NCBI RefSeq assembly: GCF_030272615.1
Contig: NC_081407.1
Coordinates: 140,870,897 to 140,934,896, forward strand
DNA: 64,000 nt
Direction of reading: 5' to 3'
DNA from: Cryptomeria japonica
Taxonomy: Eukaryota > Streptophyta > Pinopsida > Cupressales > Cupressaceae
Shown: positions 47,956-61,053 of the stretch, piece by piece
How positions within the stretch are numbered: the stretch's first letter is position 1
How the letters are laid out: each line of letters opens with the position of its first letter
Program-made: the position numbers and the translations under genes
The notes under the pieces: generated by a model
The model's input: the letters and a program-made list of their open reading frames with translations, nothing else
Told to the model about the DNA's origin: nothing
The model's database searches: none

Positions 47956-47963
47956 TATAAATA
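47956..47963 (+). promoter_or_regulatory. TATA box of the giant gypsy LTR
   Basis: TATAAATA, conserved at the same place in the solo LTR (16683-16690, minus strand). Transcription would begin some 30 bases downstream, which sets the U3/R boundary near 47990. Confidence 0.7.
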
Positions 47964-48156
47964 GAGCCCATTCCTTCATAATCCAGATCCTGAAAACTTG
48001 TATGCATCTAAGCTATAGACATTTTAGAGAGCATTTAGCATAGCATAACTAAATCTTGTCTTTTTTGGTTAAAATACATCATTTTAGCATAAAATTAGCT
48101 TTTTATTTCATATTTGGAGCTATACTACAAATCTCAATCCTCCATAAGCATCCATA

Positions 48157-48342
48157 GTGCAAAAAGCTACTGAGAGCTACACTATTTTGGAACTTGGAGA
48201 GGAGAGGAACAAGGGAGAAGGAACTAGGAGTATGTTAGGAGGTATTTGGAGATGCCTCATCATGTTTGCTTTGATAGTTAAATATGCTTGCATGCTTGTA
48301 GTCTCTCTTTTGGTATGCCTTTTTAGATTAGTTTTCGATTGA
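48157..48342 (+). other. 61-codon open frame in R/U5 of the LTR
   Basis: The frame starts MQKATESYTILELGEERNKG and ends in a hydrophobic stretch. A frame of equal length and similar sequence lies in the solo LTR (16280-16465, minus). It lies in the transcript leader, ahead of the primer site. It may be an upstream ORF or a chance frame kept by recent shared origin. No family is recognised. Confidence 0.4.
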
Positions 48343-48416
48343 CTAACACTAATGTTTTGTGTGTTTTGTGTTGTTTGATCTTAGACTAACCTTGTGCCAT
48401 TTAGGAGGGCATCATT

Positions 48417-48454
48417 TGGTGAACCCGACGTGAATCGAACACGCAACCTTCTGA
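48417..48454 (+). other. Primer binding site, 38-nt match to a tRNA 3' half
   Basis: Directly after the LTR, the reverse complement of these 38 bases has every mark of a tRNA 3' end: CCA, an A discriminator, seven acceptor bases CGGGTTC, then a T arm with loop TTCGATT and a five-pair stem. A tRNA-Arg is my best guess, as reported for Ogre elements. The isoacceptor was not checked. A usual primer site needs only 10-18 bases. Confidence 0.85.
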
Positions 48455-48553
48455 TATTTTTTTGACAAACTAACATTTTTGCTTGTTGAAACTGCCACAC
48501 AGGTCGCGCTTTGGTGCTAATGAACACGTTTTAGTGCTATCGAAACAATTTCT

Positions 48554-48786
48554 TTTAGCGCTATTGTCACTAAAATAGCGCTATTGAAAAGGTTTCAGCA
48601 CTATTGACAACATTCTAGCGCTTTTGTCATAGTTCGGGCGCTATTAAAACTCTTCTGGCGCTTTTGACCTCTCGGATTTTTCTGTTCTTTCAGTGCTACG
48701 ATGCAAATTAGCGCTTCTGCGAGTGCAGACTAGCGCTATTGTATAAATTAGCGCTTCTGTCTAAAAAGCAGAATAGCGCTATTGCG
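48554..48786 (+). repeat. AGCGCT-centred repeat array in the gypsy leader
   Basis: Seven exact AGCGCT words and several variants (GGCGCT, AGTGCT) are spaced some 15-40 bases apart, mostly as TAGCGCTATTG or TAGCGCTTTTG. The hexamer is its own complement, but the flanking ATTG/TTTG gives each copy a direction. The same directed words fill the intron of the antisense gene. Confidence 0.9.
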
Positions 48787-48867
48787 ACAGAGTGTTGTCC
48801 AAAGTCGCTTTGTAACCAAAAAATTGAGTATCTTAGGCTTGTGGAAGCCCCCCCTTGAGCATTGGTT

Positions 48868-48898
48868 TTTACTAACTTGTTTTTTTTTGCTCGTGCAG
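48868..48898 (+). promoter_or_regulatory. Probable 3' splice site in the gypsy leader
   Basis: A TACTAAC-type branch word (tttttactaac, about 48866-48876) is followed by a long T run and GTGCAG ending at 48898. This is an unusually good plant acceptor. The matching donor was not identified. If used, the AGCGCT array is intronic. Confidence 0.5.
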
Positions 48899-51098
48899 GT
48901 TAACAACCCAACATAAAAATCACAAAATTTTCATTTAGTGCTTAAAAAGAACTTAAAAACACAACAAAAAAAAAATTTCATTGTTTTCTAGTTAGGCCTC
49001 ATTTTCTTTTGGTGCTTAAAATTAACAACACAAATTTGATTTCATTGCATCAATTGGGACCTAAAATTTACAATCCACACTTCAAAATTTGGTGCCAATA
49101 AAATACACAATCCACTTGTTTCGATCTTTTCTTTTTGCAAACAAATTTTACTTCAAGCAAAACGTGTTTTTCATTAAGTTGACCAGGATTTCCAAATTTT
49201 TAGATTACAACACATTTTGCCATTGAAGTTAAAACGAACACCATGACTGTTGGAGCAACATCTCCAAATAGTTAAATCATCTTTGCAAATGCTGGATTAA
49301 AAAAAGAACAAAGTGTTTTACGTATTTGGCACGCTAGTGCAAAAAGTCAGTCGAGTGGACCTACTTCTAACACACACTATCCTCTCCCTTGGCTCTCGTG
49401 GTCCTAGGTGCAAGAGAAAAGTGTTAGTAACACTCAAATTTTATCTTTTTAAGAGAGGCCTGCCAAGGGATCGATACTCTTGGGAACGACCTCGAATGGT
49501 AAATCCTTCGAGCCGCTATAGAAATCAGGTGAGAGCGAAAGCTGTAGCCTTGGGTATAGTTGTTCCTACAGTGTAACTGGCCGAAAGGACAAATGGGCCC
49601 CACCACCAGTTACAAGGCTCTTAAGTGAGTCACTACAGAATGAACTTATGTCCAAAGCCATCGAACATGACTAAACACCTTTAAGTAGTAACCCACCCAT
49701 TCTATTGATTAAGGATATTTGAGGTATAATTTAGTGCAAGAGCATAGAAGGTTTTGCTCCCAAGATACTCACCATACATATTTCCTTGAGTAGAAACATA
49801 GCTTTTTGAAAAGTCACTTGTGGCTTGATAAAAGTGGTGACTCCCCCATCATAGGGATCATCTATTTGTTATGCTCGTGCAAGACTTAGTATATCACATC
49901 CTTACCTGCCACGGCAGGATTCATAAGGTATCTAGTACCAAAGTCGAAGAAATATCAAGATGTGGGCTAAATTTATCACAACTGGCCATTTGACCTTAGG
50001 GATAAAAAGTGTTTGAAGTGTGTTCGTTTTACAGACCTAGTGCGAATTGAGCCGACTTCAGGCTTTGGAACTACACCCTAAAATAAATCTAAAGGAAGGG
50101 TCAAAAACAAGTCCAAGAATTGGGTTGATCTAGACCCATACTCATTTGTGCCTTTGAGGCAACATTCTTGTGTTTGTGTGCTTGCTTTGTTTTCTTGTCA
50201 AGGAAAAATCAGAAAATCAATCCCAAAAACAAAGTATTCATCCAACATTTCTCAAAAACAAGCAAAAATACCAAAAAAACAAAGTGCAAACAAACAAAGA
50301 GTCAAAATTTATGACCATTCTTCACATCTTGCGAAAGAAGAAGCATCATCAGAATATCACCTTGAAAAGGAGACCACTAAGCTCAAAGGCTTTAATCAAA
50401 AGGAGGAAATTCTTCTATCTCAATAGACAAATTTTTGTCTCACATAGAGTCTTTCTACATCGCATGTGTCTATACCTTCAAGGAAAAACAAACGAGTTTG
50501 ATTCAGAATCATTGAACCGCAGAACTTTTATGCAATATAGAGCTCTGAGTTATCACAAAAATCAAGGAGGAAAGATTAATCCCAATTTCTTCCCAAACAT
50601 CTGTATCACCTACAACACAGCTCGAGAAGTGCCACCAACGCCTGAAAGGGAAGAGGTAGAGTTTGTTCCATTTGTAACACAAAGTTTTTATTGAAGTTGA
50701 AAACAAAACATCCATCATCACTCCATCATCAATTCATCCCAACTCTCAAAACATTAAGAGGTTCTTGTCCCAAGATTCCTTTTTAGATATTGCTTGAAAT
50801 CAAACACATCACATCACTTTTAGATTGTTTCTACATCTAGGATAAGCTCATCCTAAGAGACACATCTACACAGGTTAAAACTAGTTCATGAGTGAATCCT
50901 CTCATTGCTAGGTAGTCAAAATCTGTAACACATCTCAGATTTCTCTACACCTTATCACATCCAAAATCCTCAAAACAAACAAGCAATTCAAAGAAGGAAT
51001 TTCGGTTACATCTACCTTTAGAGTGCTAGAGATCTACATACCATAAAATCCACTCATCATCATCTTCAATCAACTTCAAACACAAACTTACAAACAAA
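48899..51098 (+). other. Gypsy leader upstream of gag
   Basis: The only longer frames (50148-50694) are K/Q-rich and overlap each other; neither resembles a known protein. A CAGGTGAGAG donor-like word lies near 49527. Otherwise it is untranslated leader, as in other Tat elements with long 5' regions. Confidence 0.45.
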
Positions 51099-54000
51099 AT
51101 GGCTCAAACCTGATCGCGATCAAGGCAACGAGAAATAGAAATTGAGGAAGAAGAGGACAACCTCAATGAATTTCAAGAAGCACTTGGAGGAAATGTAAAT
51201 GATGACAACCCAAGTACTCCCACTCCTTCAACAATCGAAAGGGTTCAGCATAACCCTCACTTTAACAGATTGTTTGATGAAATTCTCAGGAGCAATGCGG
51301 ATGCTCACTTCTTAAAACTCGCTCAAGAAGGAGCCAAACTGCCCTCTGACTTTGATCTTGCCCAATTAAGACAAGCATCAGAAAGACAAAGTTGCCATGA
51401 GGAGGAAAGAGGTAGAAATCACATTAGATATAACATTCCTCGAGGTAACCCACCACCTCCTCCTCCAAATGAAATGGAGATGTTGCGGCAACAAGTCGAG
51501 AATCTTGCCCAACAACTTCATAGTGGTGTTAAGACCAATCAATTCTCACTTAACGACATTTGTCCCTATCCTTTTGATAGGAATCTTTATATGCCACCCT
51601 TTCCACGCGGGTTCGAAACACCAAAATTTGAAAAATATAGAGGAAAGGGGGATCCTCGTGATCATGTCAGAGAATTTCATTCCGCTTGTCTTGAAGTGGC
51701 ATATGAAGACACATACCTAATGCGCCTTTTTCCCCAAAGCTTGGGAGGAACAACCACATCATGGTTTTCCCGACTTCCAGGTGGCATTAGAACATTTGAG
51801 GAACTCATCCAGAAGTTCCTATCTCATTACTCTTATAACATTGAACGCGACATCACCATGGCTGATCTATGCAACACCAAACAAAAACCAGGTGAACTAT
51901 TCTCAGTATTCCTGCAACGATGGCGCCAAATGTCTAGCAGACGTTCTCTTCAGTTACCTGAACGAGAACTAGTGGAAATTTTCATTTCCAACTTAAACGA
52001 AGAAATGGAATTTCACCTGGATGTCAAAGACACAGACTCCTTTAACGATATGATCACCAAAGGTATAAAATGTGAAAGGGCACTCATCAAGAAAGGACTC
52101 ATCAAAATATTTAATGAACCAAAAGATGGTCCTCGCCCGTGCTTCAATAGTGATAAACCAAACTTCTGGAACAAGAATAAGAATATCGTCAACGATGGGG
52201 TTGTGGATGCTCGAACTATCCAAAATGCACAACCTGTGGTTCGATTTGCAGGACAAAATCCTTCACCTCAAAATAACACAAATGTTCCTTCCAATCAAGG
52301 TCGCATCACATCTCATGATGAACCAAGACCTCGTCCACAAAAACAAAAACGCACATACACTCCCTTAGGGGAACCCATTGAAACAGTGATGCGACAACTC
52401 ATTTCTCAGAAGTTGATCACTCTACCTAAGCTATCGAACTATGAGCCTCAAGTCAAACCAGCATGGTGGAGAGATACTGAACATTGTGAGTTCCATCAAG
52501 GAAGAGGACACAAGACAAGTAATTGTCACCGATTGAAAGATCTCATTCAAGATCTTATTGATTGAGGAGAAATTGAGATTGAAGGACATGATCCAAAAAC
52601 GACAAATAATGATCATCAGATGTTCAAGAATCCACTTCCATCACAAGATCAAAGGGGTCCTTCCACTTCCCAGCGAGGCACTGATACCACTGACTATACG
52701 CAGGCTGCGTATAACTACACTGTAAATCACCTGTATGATGCCAGTGAACAAATTGCAACTATAACCTTCAAAAATCCCACCTCAAATTGCAATGTTGTTA
52801 CGCGTCGCGGCAAAGTCACCATCAAGGCAGCTCCACAGGGCACCACCTCCGTCCCAAAGCAATATAACCTTGTGGAACAATTAGACAAAACCCCTGCGCT
52901 CATATCCATTTTAGAGCTATTACGCCTATCACCATCTCATAAAACTATCTTGGATCAAGCACTCCAATAGGCATCAGTCCCTGCAAACCTTAATACGGAC
53001 TAGTTTCAAGCTATGGTTGGAAATCTAAAGTCATCACCTTGTCTCACTTTTTCCGAAAGTGACAACTCTTCTTTCCAACAACCTCATAATGCTTCGCTAC
53101 ACATTGAAGGCTTTATCAACCAACACAGGATCAAGCGAGTCTTGATAGATAATGGAGCAGGCCTAAACATTTGTACACTGCAATTGGTCACAGCATTAGG
53201 ATATGCAATAGAATCAGTGGATCCTCGCAAGAAGATCACCATCAAAGCCTATGATGATGCAGAGCGTTCATCCAAAGGAGCTGTGGTACTACCAATCCGG
53301 GTTGGCCCTGTGGTAAAGCACATAATTTGTCAGGTTCTAGACCTTCCTCTGCCATATAATCTATTATTAGGGAGACCTTGGATACATGCCATGCAAGCCA
53401 TTCCATCTACCTACCATCAATGTATCAAGTTCCCACATAATGGTACAGAGATCACAATCCTGGGCGATGCAAATCCCTTTGCATTTTGCCATAATATTAG
53501 CCATCAACCAGAGATTACTGTTCCTAATAATAGGGAAGCCATTTCCTCCACATCATATGTAAGTCCCGCCTCTCTTGCCAGTTCAAACACCCCTATACCC
53601 AAGCAAGAAAAACTTCAGATGAAAGTCACAGAGGAAGGTCTTGGAGAATACAACTTGAGTCAGCTCTTTTGTGTGGGACAAATGCCCACTTCTCCTAGAA
53701 CACATGGTAAACCACAACAGTTACTCCAGCAACCACTAATCACGCCTACATGTGCCTTGACGCCTTTCATCCTTGGAAAGAGTCAAGAGGAAGAGACAAA
53801 AGATGAGGACCTAGCGGAATGGATCTATAAAGATCCCATCACCACTGACAAACCGCAAGTTACACTTCCTACGGAATAGTATGGTAAAGGCCTCCTCATT
53901 ATGCAAAGAATAGGGTATGATGGTCAGAGTGCTTTGGGATCCTGCAAACAAGGACGACATGAACCGCTGCTACCAGAATTCAAGCCCAAAGGTAATACAG

Positions 54001-57000
54001 GCCTAGGCTTTGAAAAAGAAGTCCTTCCTAAACTCAGATTCAAAGGCAAACCCAGCAAACCATTTTGCCCACCTACTGCAAAGAGGACACCTTTCATAAT
54101 CAAAGCACCATCAAGCACTATCCCAACTGCCCCATCGAGGCTCACGACTCCACCGCAACCATCACCAGTGCCAAACATCCCACCAATCGAACCAGTAATC
54201 CCATCCACAGCAGTCATCACATCAATAAAACCATTCATAACAGCAACTATATTAGAACCCACAGTAGCATCTATGGCACCAGCCGTTCCAACAGAAGCTA
54301 CTAAATCAACACTGTCAATACTTCCAGTGACAAATCCTTTAAATCCCATCACGGTTCCTGCAACACCAATCACCACAAAGGTACATAAACCAATCACGCC
54401 TGCAGTGTTCAACTCCAACGACATCCCAGTATGGTATAGCAATCGGATGCTGGAAAGTGATTCAGAGACCGACTCACATGAGTGGGAATTTGATTCTGTA
54501 CAGCTTAACACTTCAGATGAGGAAGACACATCACCACCTCCGCCATGCAAAGACATTCCTGTTTACGGAGAAGCACAGATAAAGACCACTTGGGTACCTG
54601 AGCTGGAAACATCTTCCACAGACCCTACGTCTCATCCTACGCCTGATTCTGACAGGGAGAGTACCATCAACGACCTTCACCACACTGTCTTAACCCTCAC
54701 TGATACATCTCCCGCACTTAACTTAATCGATGAAGTAATGCCCATTATCCACCCTGAACTCATCGAATGGAACCAACCAAATCCCCCATGTCTTGACCTC
54801 TTCCAAAACGATGAGGCTATCATTGACTTTTTGGAATTAAGGGATAATCTACCAAGTGGGGATCACAAAGCTGGATTCGCCATTGAACTTAATAGCGCAA
54901 CATACTTCGGGGCGGATGCCAAACCCTTCAGCTGCAAAAATATAACATTAAAACATGGATCTTCCAGTGAAAACCACACTGTGGCACTGTTTGATCCGAC
55001 AACAGTAAAAAGAAAGAGCGCATCCAACGGTGAAAACCTCTCTGAGGCGCCTGAGGATGAAGGGTTTGACATTCTCCCTACTAGTACACAACAGGAACGA
55101 TCAACGATTCTTATCGAGGAAACCAAAGAATACAATGTGGGGACTCCTAAAAATCCTCATATCATACATCTGGCATCTCTTCTCACTCCAGAGGAACAGC
55201 CTCAATTTATAGAATTCTTCCAGAAACGTCAGATCAACTTTGCATGGTCATATGCAGACATGCCTGGGCTGGATCCTGATTTAGTCATGCATCATCTCAC
55301 AGTAGCAAAAGGAGCCAAACCTGTCAAGCAGAAGCTTCGTAAGATGCATCCTCAGATTGCCGTGCTAGTCAAAACAGAACTCAAGAAACTCCTGGATGTT
55401 GGTTTCATTAGACCAATTGATTATGTAGAATGGATCTCCAACATTGTGCCAGTTGGAAAACCAAAAGGGGGCATCCGCATTTGTACAGACTTCAGAGATC
55501 TGAATAAGGCATGTCCTAAGGATGACTTCCCTCTACCAAATATCAACATCATAGTGGATTTGATAGCAGGACATGCCATGCTTTCACTCATGGATGGCTT
55601 TTTAGGATACAATCAAATAAAGATCGCACCAGAGGACCAACATAAGATAGCCTTCACATGTCCATGGGGCACATACTGCTGGAATGTAATGCCTTTTGGT
55701 CTAAAGAATGCAGGAGTGACCTATCAAAGAGCAATGACCACCATCTTCCATGACATGATGCATACTATGATGGAAGATTATGTGGATGATTTACTAGCAA
55801 AATCACTTACTAGAGAAGGACATCTTCACATCTTAGATAAAATCTTTGATAGACTGGAACAATACCATGTTCGACTCAACCCAAAGAAATGTGTCTTTGG
55901 AGTGACCTCCGGGAAGCTTCTAGGATACATTGTCTCAAGCAAAGGCATTGAGGTCGATCCAGCAAAGGTTAAGGCAATCATGGACATGCCACCACCAAGG
56001 AATATTAGTCAGCTAAGAACACTACAAGGATGGCTTCAATCCATCCGCAGATTCATTGCACAATTGGCTGATAAGTGTCACCCATTCACACACCTGCTAC
56101 ACAAGAACATCCACTTTCAGTGGGATGACAAATGCCAACAAGCATTTCAGGCACTTAAAGACTATCTCATGAATCCACCATTGTTGATGCCACCAGATCC
56201 AAGTAGACCATTGTTACTTTATATCTCAGCAACAAGTACAGCATTGGGTGTACTACTGGCACAACATAATGTAGAAGGCAAAGAGTGTGTTGTATACTAC
56301 ATTTCTCGCACACTAGTTGGCTATGAACTCAATTACACACCTATTGAGCGAGCTTGCCTAGTAGTGATCTTAGCAGCCACTAAATTGCGACACTATCTGT
56401 TGACACACAAGGTACAACTCATCGCAAAGATTGATCCACTCAAGTACTTACTTAGCAAAGCAGCATTGACAGGTCGCTTGGCCAAATGGGTGATGATTCT
56501 AAGTGAATTTGACATTGAGTATGTGGACCGTAAAGCTATCAAAGGTTAGGTTATTGCAGATCAGTTGGTCGATGCACCACTCATAGGCGATCATCCTCTC
56601 ATTTCCAATTTTCCAGATGAAGAGATATTCATGATTACAGAAGCACAGTCATGGAAACTATATTTTGACGGTTCATACACTAGGCACGGCTCGGGGGCAG
56701 GCATTCTATTTATTACACCTCAAGGTGACAGCATCCTGAAGTCTTACAGGCTCACATTTCCATGCACCAACAACATAGCAGAATATGAGGCCTTGATCAC
56801 GGGACTCAGATTAGCCGTACAATGGAAATTACAAGAACTGCAAGTATATGGCGATTCCCAACTGGTCATTCGACAAGCAATAGATGAGTATCAGACCAAG
56901 GATGATAAACTCATGCCATACAAGCAAATGGTGGACAATTTAAAGACATCATTTACTATTATCACTTTTGAGCAGATACCAAGAGATCAGAATCGAGCTG

Positions 57001-58403
57001 CTGATGCTATGGCTACCATCGCATCTCTACTAGATCTTCCACAGAATTCAACACGCTACGAGTTCTTGGTAGAACAGCTTTGGATTCCCGCTTATGATAT
57101 CCCTGAATCCGAAATGATATGTCGCCTTGTCGGTTCTGAATCCCCATGGTACGGTGATTTCTACACCTATCTCCGCGATCACACCTTTCCTCCTAACCAA
57201 TCAAATAACCAACGTAAAACCTTCATTCACCAAACTGCTCGATATACCATTATTGCCGAAACCCTATACCAATGTGGTCTTGATGGTACTCTTCTTCGAT
57301 GTTTGGAACAGGATGAAATAACAAAGGTTTTGGAAGAGGTACATGAAGGAATTTGCGGGACTCACTCAAGTGGTCCATCACTAGCCAAGAAGATCATGCG
57401 AGCTGGATACTATTGGCCATCTATGGAAAAGGATTCCTACTACTTTGTCAGGAAATGCAAGAAATGTCAAGTTCATGGTGACCTGATACATGCACCAGCA
57501 CAGGAACTGCAACCAATCACAACACCATGGCCTTTTTGTCAATGGGGCCTTGACCTTGTGGGTAAGATTCATCCATCTTCATCCAACGGCCATAAATTTA
57601 TCATTACCGCTACCGAATACTTCACAAAGTGGATCGAAGCTGTTCCACTTACCCAAGTCACCGGCAAGCAGATCGCCTCATTCATCCTCAACTACATCAT
57701 CTGCCGGTATGGTGTGCCCATGTCCATCATCACAGATAACGGTCTTCCTTTCAAAAATCAGGATGTCCGTGAACTTTGTGAGAAATTTCATATCCAACAC
57801 CGTTTTTCCACTCCTTATTACCCACAAGGCAATGGTCAGGCTGAAGCATCCAGTAAAAACATACTGCGGATCCTAAAGAAGACAGTCAATGATGTCGGCC
57901 GTGATTGGCATGTTCAACTAAATCCAGCGCTATGGGCATATCGAACTAGCATTCGAACCCCTACAGGTGCAACTCCTTATTCATTGGTCTATGGTGCAGA
58001 AGCTATCTTACCTATCAAGGTCGATATACCATCACTACGGGTTTCATTGCACAATCTCATCGATGATGAAGCATACAGAGTATCCCGCCTTCAGGACTTA
58101 GAGTTACTAGATGAGAAGCGACAAGCTGCATACAATCATCTCAAAGCCTATCAGCAGCGCATGAGCAGAAGCTACAATCACTGAGTTAGATCTCGTACAT
58201 TTGAGGTAGGTGATCTTGTTCTTCGAGAAAATCCTCGCAACCAACCAAACCGAGAACATCAGGGCAAGTTTGAATCAAACTGGCTGGGCCCATATGTTGT
58301 CACTGCTGTATTCGGGTCCAGGGCATATCAGTTGGCTACTTCAGAAGGAGAACCGCTTGCAGATCCAATCAATAGCATGCACCTCAAAAGGTTTTATACC
58401 TAA
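51099..58403 (+). pseudogene. Tat-type gag-pol, one frame with seven stop codons
   Basis: From ATG at 51099 to TAA at 58401-58403 the frame holds 2,434 codons with no shift. Stops are TGA at 51111, 52563 and 58182, and TAG at 52968, 53001, 53877 and 56547. Domains: gag (about residues 170-330; PRDHVREFHSACLE), a zinc-knuckle-like CEFHQGRGHKTSNC (about 462), protease LIDNGAG (Asp 684), reverse transcriptase with YVDD at 55779-55790 (about 1561), RNase H, a second RNase H (LYFDGSYTRHGSGAG...YGDSQL, about 56655-57030), and integrase with HHCC (about 57340-57480) and D-D-E words GLDLVG, TDNG, GQAEAS. Catalytic residues are kept. The intact protein would package, copy and insert the element; here translation would stop after four residues. 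Confidence 0.95.
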
Positions 58404-61053
58404 GGTGTACAGAGCATCAGGCTCCCCTGCATATCAGAAAAATACCAAAAACATTCAGAAAATGTCCTGAAAAAAAAATACAAAAACATTCAAAAAAATT
58501 CAAGAAAAATCATGCATCCAAATGGTGAACAACCACTCCGGTGGCACCTTGGGTAAGTGCGATGGTGAAAACCTGGCAAACAGGCGCCACTCGTAAAGGC
58601 AATGGCTCTAGTATCTTTCTGGCTCGTTGCGATCACATTCATGCACACACACATCCATCCATCCCAACCATGGCTTGTTATTTGATCTGCAATTAAGAAA
58701 GTACTCCATGCGTTTAGTATCCCACCTTTTCATAGTCAGGTCTACAAACTGGGGGCAATACCCTTAACCTATTGATGGAAGTGGATTCTACATTGTCTTA
58801 TATATCATTACACTCTTCATTCAGGCAATCATCAGAAAATATCAAAAACATTCAAAAATGACTCTCAAAAATCCAAAAACATTCAAAAATGTCTCGCAAA
58901 ATCCAAAAAACATTTAAAAATGTCTTGCAAAATCCAAAAACATTCAAAAACTATTACACAAAATCCAAAAAACATTGGAAAACCCATCAAAAATCACACA
59001 AAAACATGGCAACACCTTGTACATATTCATTCGAGCAGATGCAAAACCAACATTAACACAGTACTCACACAATGACCATTTATCAATCGACCACACAATC
59101 CACATCCAACAAATCAGAAACTGTCTTTAAACAAGGATGCATCCTTCCTTACCAAAACAAAGACAAGATGACATTTTTTTGACAAGAAAATTCTGTTATG
59201 GCTATCAAATACTTGGTTGATTTGTGAGTACAATTGTTTGTGTATCTGTATTAGCATCTTTTAGCATTGTTTTGTATCGTTTGCGCATTATTTCCGATGA
59301 AGTTCTGGGGCATGTACTAATGGTGTCTACGTGGGAAGTTCACTAAGCTACGTGATCTTATGCCAAATGCAGTCATAAATCACTACGGCTTGCTGACTAC
59401 AGCGTATACCTCGACCATATGAGCATGAACCATTACCAAGGATCCTTATTCTTTATTCTTTATGTATATATACTGTTTGTTTACAAGTACAATGCTCATC
59501 CTTTGGTTCCTCCTACCTCATCCAAATTGGATAAAGGTTTTATTTTCTTAGTACGGTATGTACTTGTCTCAGGATCTGATCAGCCTAAGATCAAGGAGGA
59601 CGATCCAAGTCATGCACGAAAGGAGATAATCCTTGTCTGTTCCGCAAGCAATACTCTGGTCGACTTGACCCTTATATCAAGTCGTTTGTATTAACTTGCT
59701 ATATTAAAATCCATGAAAGAAATACTCAGGTCATCTTGAATCATTGTGGCAAGATGCTTGTATTCTCTTCCAACATTTTAAAGCTCAATGATGAAAATAG
59801 AGCACTATGGATCGCCATTTCATCTCATTTGTTTATACATTGCATTCCGTTGCATATCACCCATTCCTTTATTCATTCATATGTAGGATTTACATGCAAA
59901 AATGACTAATAAAAGCTGGTCTTGGATACAAATCACGACCGAGTACTCTGATACCTCATCAATGCATCATGCAAAGTCTTAAAAACCTTGCATTCCTCAT
60001 GGTCATATCATCATTACATTTAGGTGCATCTTGCATTACGTCCATTCATGTCATTTTTAAACTTAAACATTGCATATAGTTCATTGTTGACATTAGTTTT
60101 CATTAAAATCATTTGCATCATTGCATCAATCATAAATAATTAGATTCATTCATGGGATCAACTTGTCTTTGGTTGTTTTAAATCATTTACTAAGCATTTC
60201 ATCCAGTGTAAATTATCCATTATCATTTTATTAATCTTATCATCATTTATCATTTGCATACATTTCTTTATAGTTAAAAGATGCATTCATTCATTACTAA
60301 GTATCTTCTTATGCTCATTGTAAGATTCACTCACATTGCATTCATTATCATTACATTAAGGTGCAGTTATTATACCCATTAGTTATCGTATCATCCCATT
60401 ATCATTTGTACTTACAAACATATTTAAAATCATTTAGAATCATAAAACAAATTTGTTTACACAACATTGGTTCATACCATCTAATATATCCATTTTACGT
60501 ATACATTCATTCTACACATCATCATATAAACATTTGTCCTTTACATTTTGTTTATCCATATTACATTCATTTAAAAACATCTAGATGCATACTCATACAT
60601 AACATCATTCATTTGACCATTGCATTAACATTATCTTATCATTACATCGCAATGGGAAACACCATAAATCCTGTTCATACATCAAAGCACAAGCATATAT
60701 CATCATGGCATTACATCCATAAAGCATTACATCACAAATCAAATGCATCATATACATCTAAACCTGCATTCATATGTTAGTATCCAACCTCATAAATCAT
60801 CATAAAAACATGCATAAAAGAAACATCTCATCAAATGCATACATGTACACATATACATCTAAGCAATAAATCATCATCATGCATAAACATTCATACATAA
60901 TCACATGCATATCATCACAATATGGGATCCCCTCATATATATCATCTCATATATCAGAGTACAATGAAGTCTACCAAATCGGCTACCTAGAGCCATCCAA
61001 GATACAGTCCATAAATAGACAAAGATACAATACATATATGCAAAAATGCTCTC
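58404..61053. other. Non-coding stretch between gag-pol and the antisense gene
   Basis: 58810-58990 has about six short direct repeats of the type aaaatccaaaaacattcaaaaa. A purine run with GGGGG lies near 58750. 59900-60900 is a dense CATT/ATCA region on the plus strand. The open frames here are low-complexity. The 3' ends of the two convergent transcripts should lie in this stretch. Confidence 0.6.

Larger units (their letters stand above)
46977..48414 (+). repeat. 5' LTR of the giant gypsy
   Basis: Starts TGTAGTCAC, ends GGGCATCA directly before the primer site. It is AT-rich in U3 with many AATTAAAT blocks. The solo LTR at 16195-17634 (reverse strand) confirms both ends through its own target duplication. 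Confidence 0.95.

Noticed and set aside
48417-48454. A tRNA gene
   Set aside because: Only a reverse-complement 3' half including CCA is present, directly after an LTR. It is a primer site, since nuclear tRNA genes do not encode CCA.
50148-50694. An extra ORF upstream of gag as in some Ogre elements
   Set aside because: Two overlapping K/Q-rich frames with no recognised domain. Ogre has an upstream ORF, but these cannot be shown to match it.
53924-54556. 210-codon minus-strand frame opposite gag-pol
   Set aside because: It lies opposite the proline/threonine-rich linker of gag-pol in the region before reverse transcriptase. Its glycine/valine-rich content is the mirror of that linker, with no family signature.
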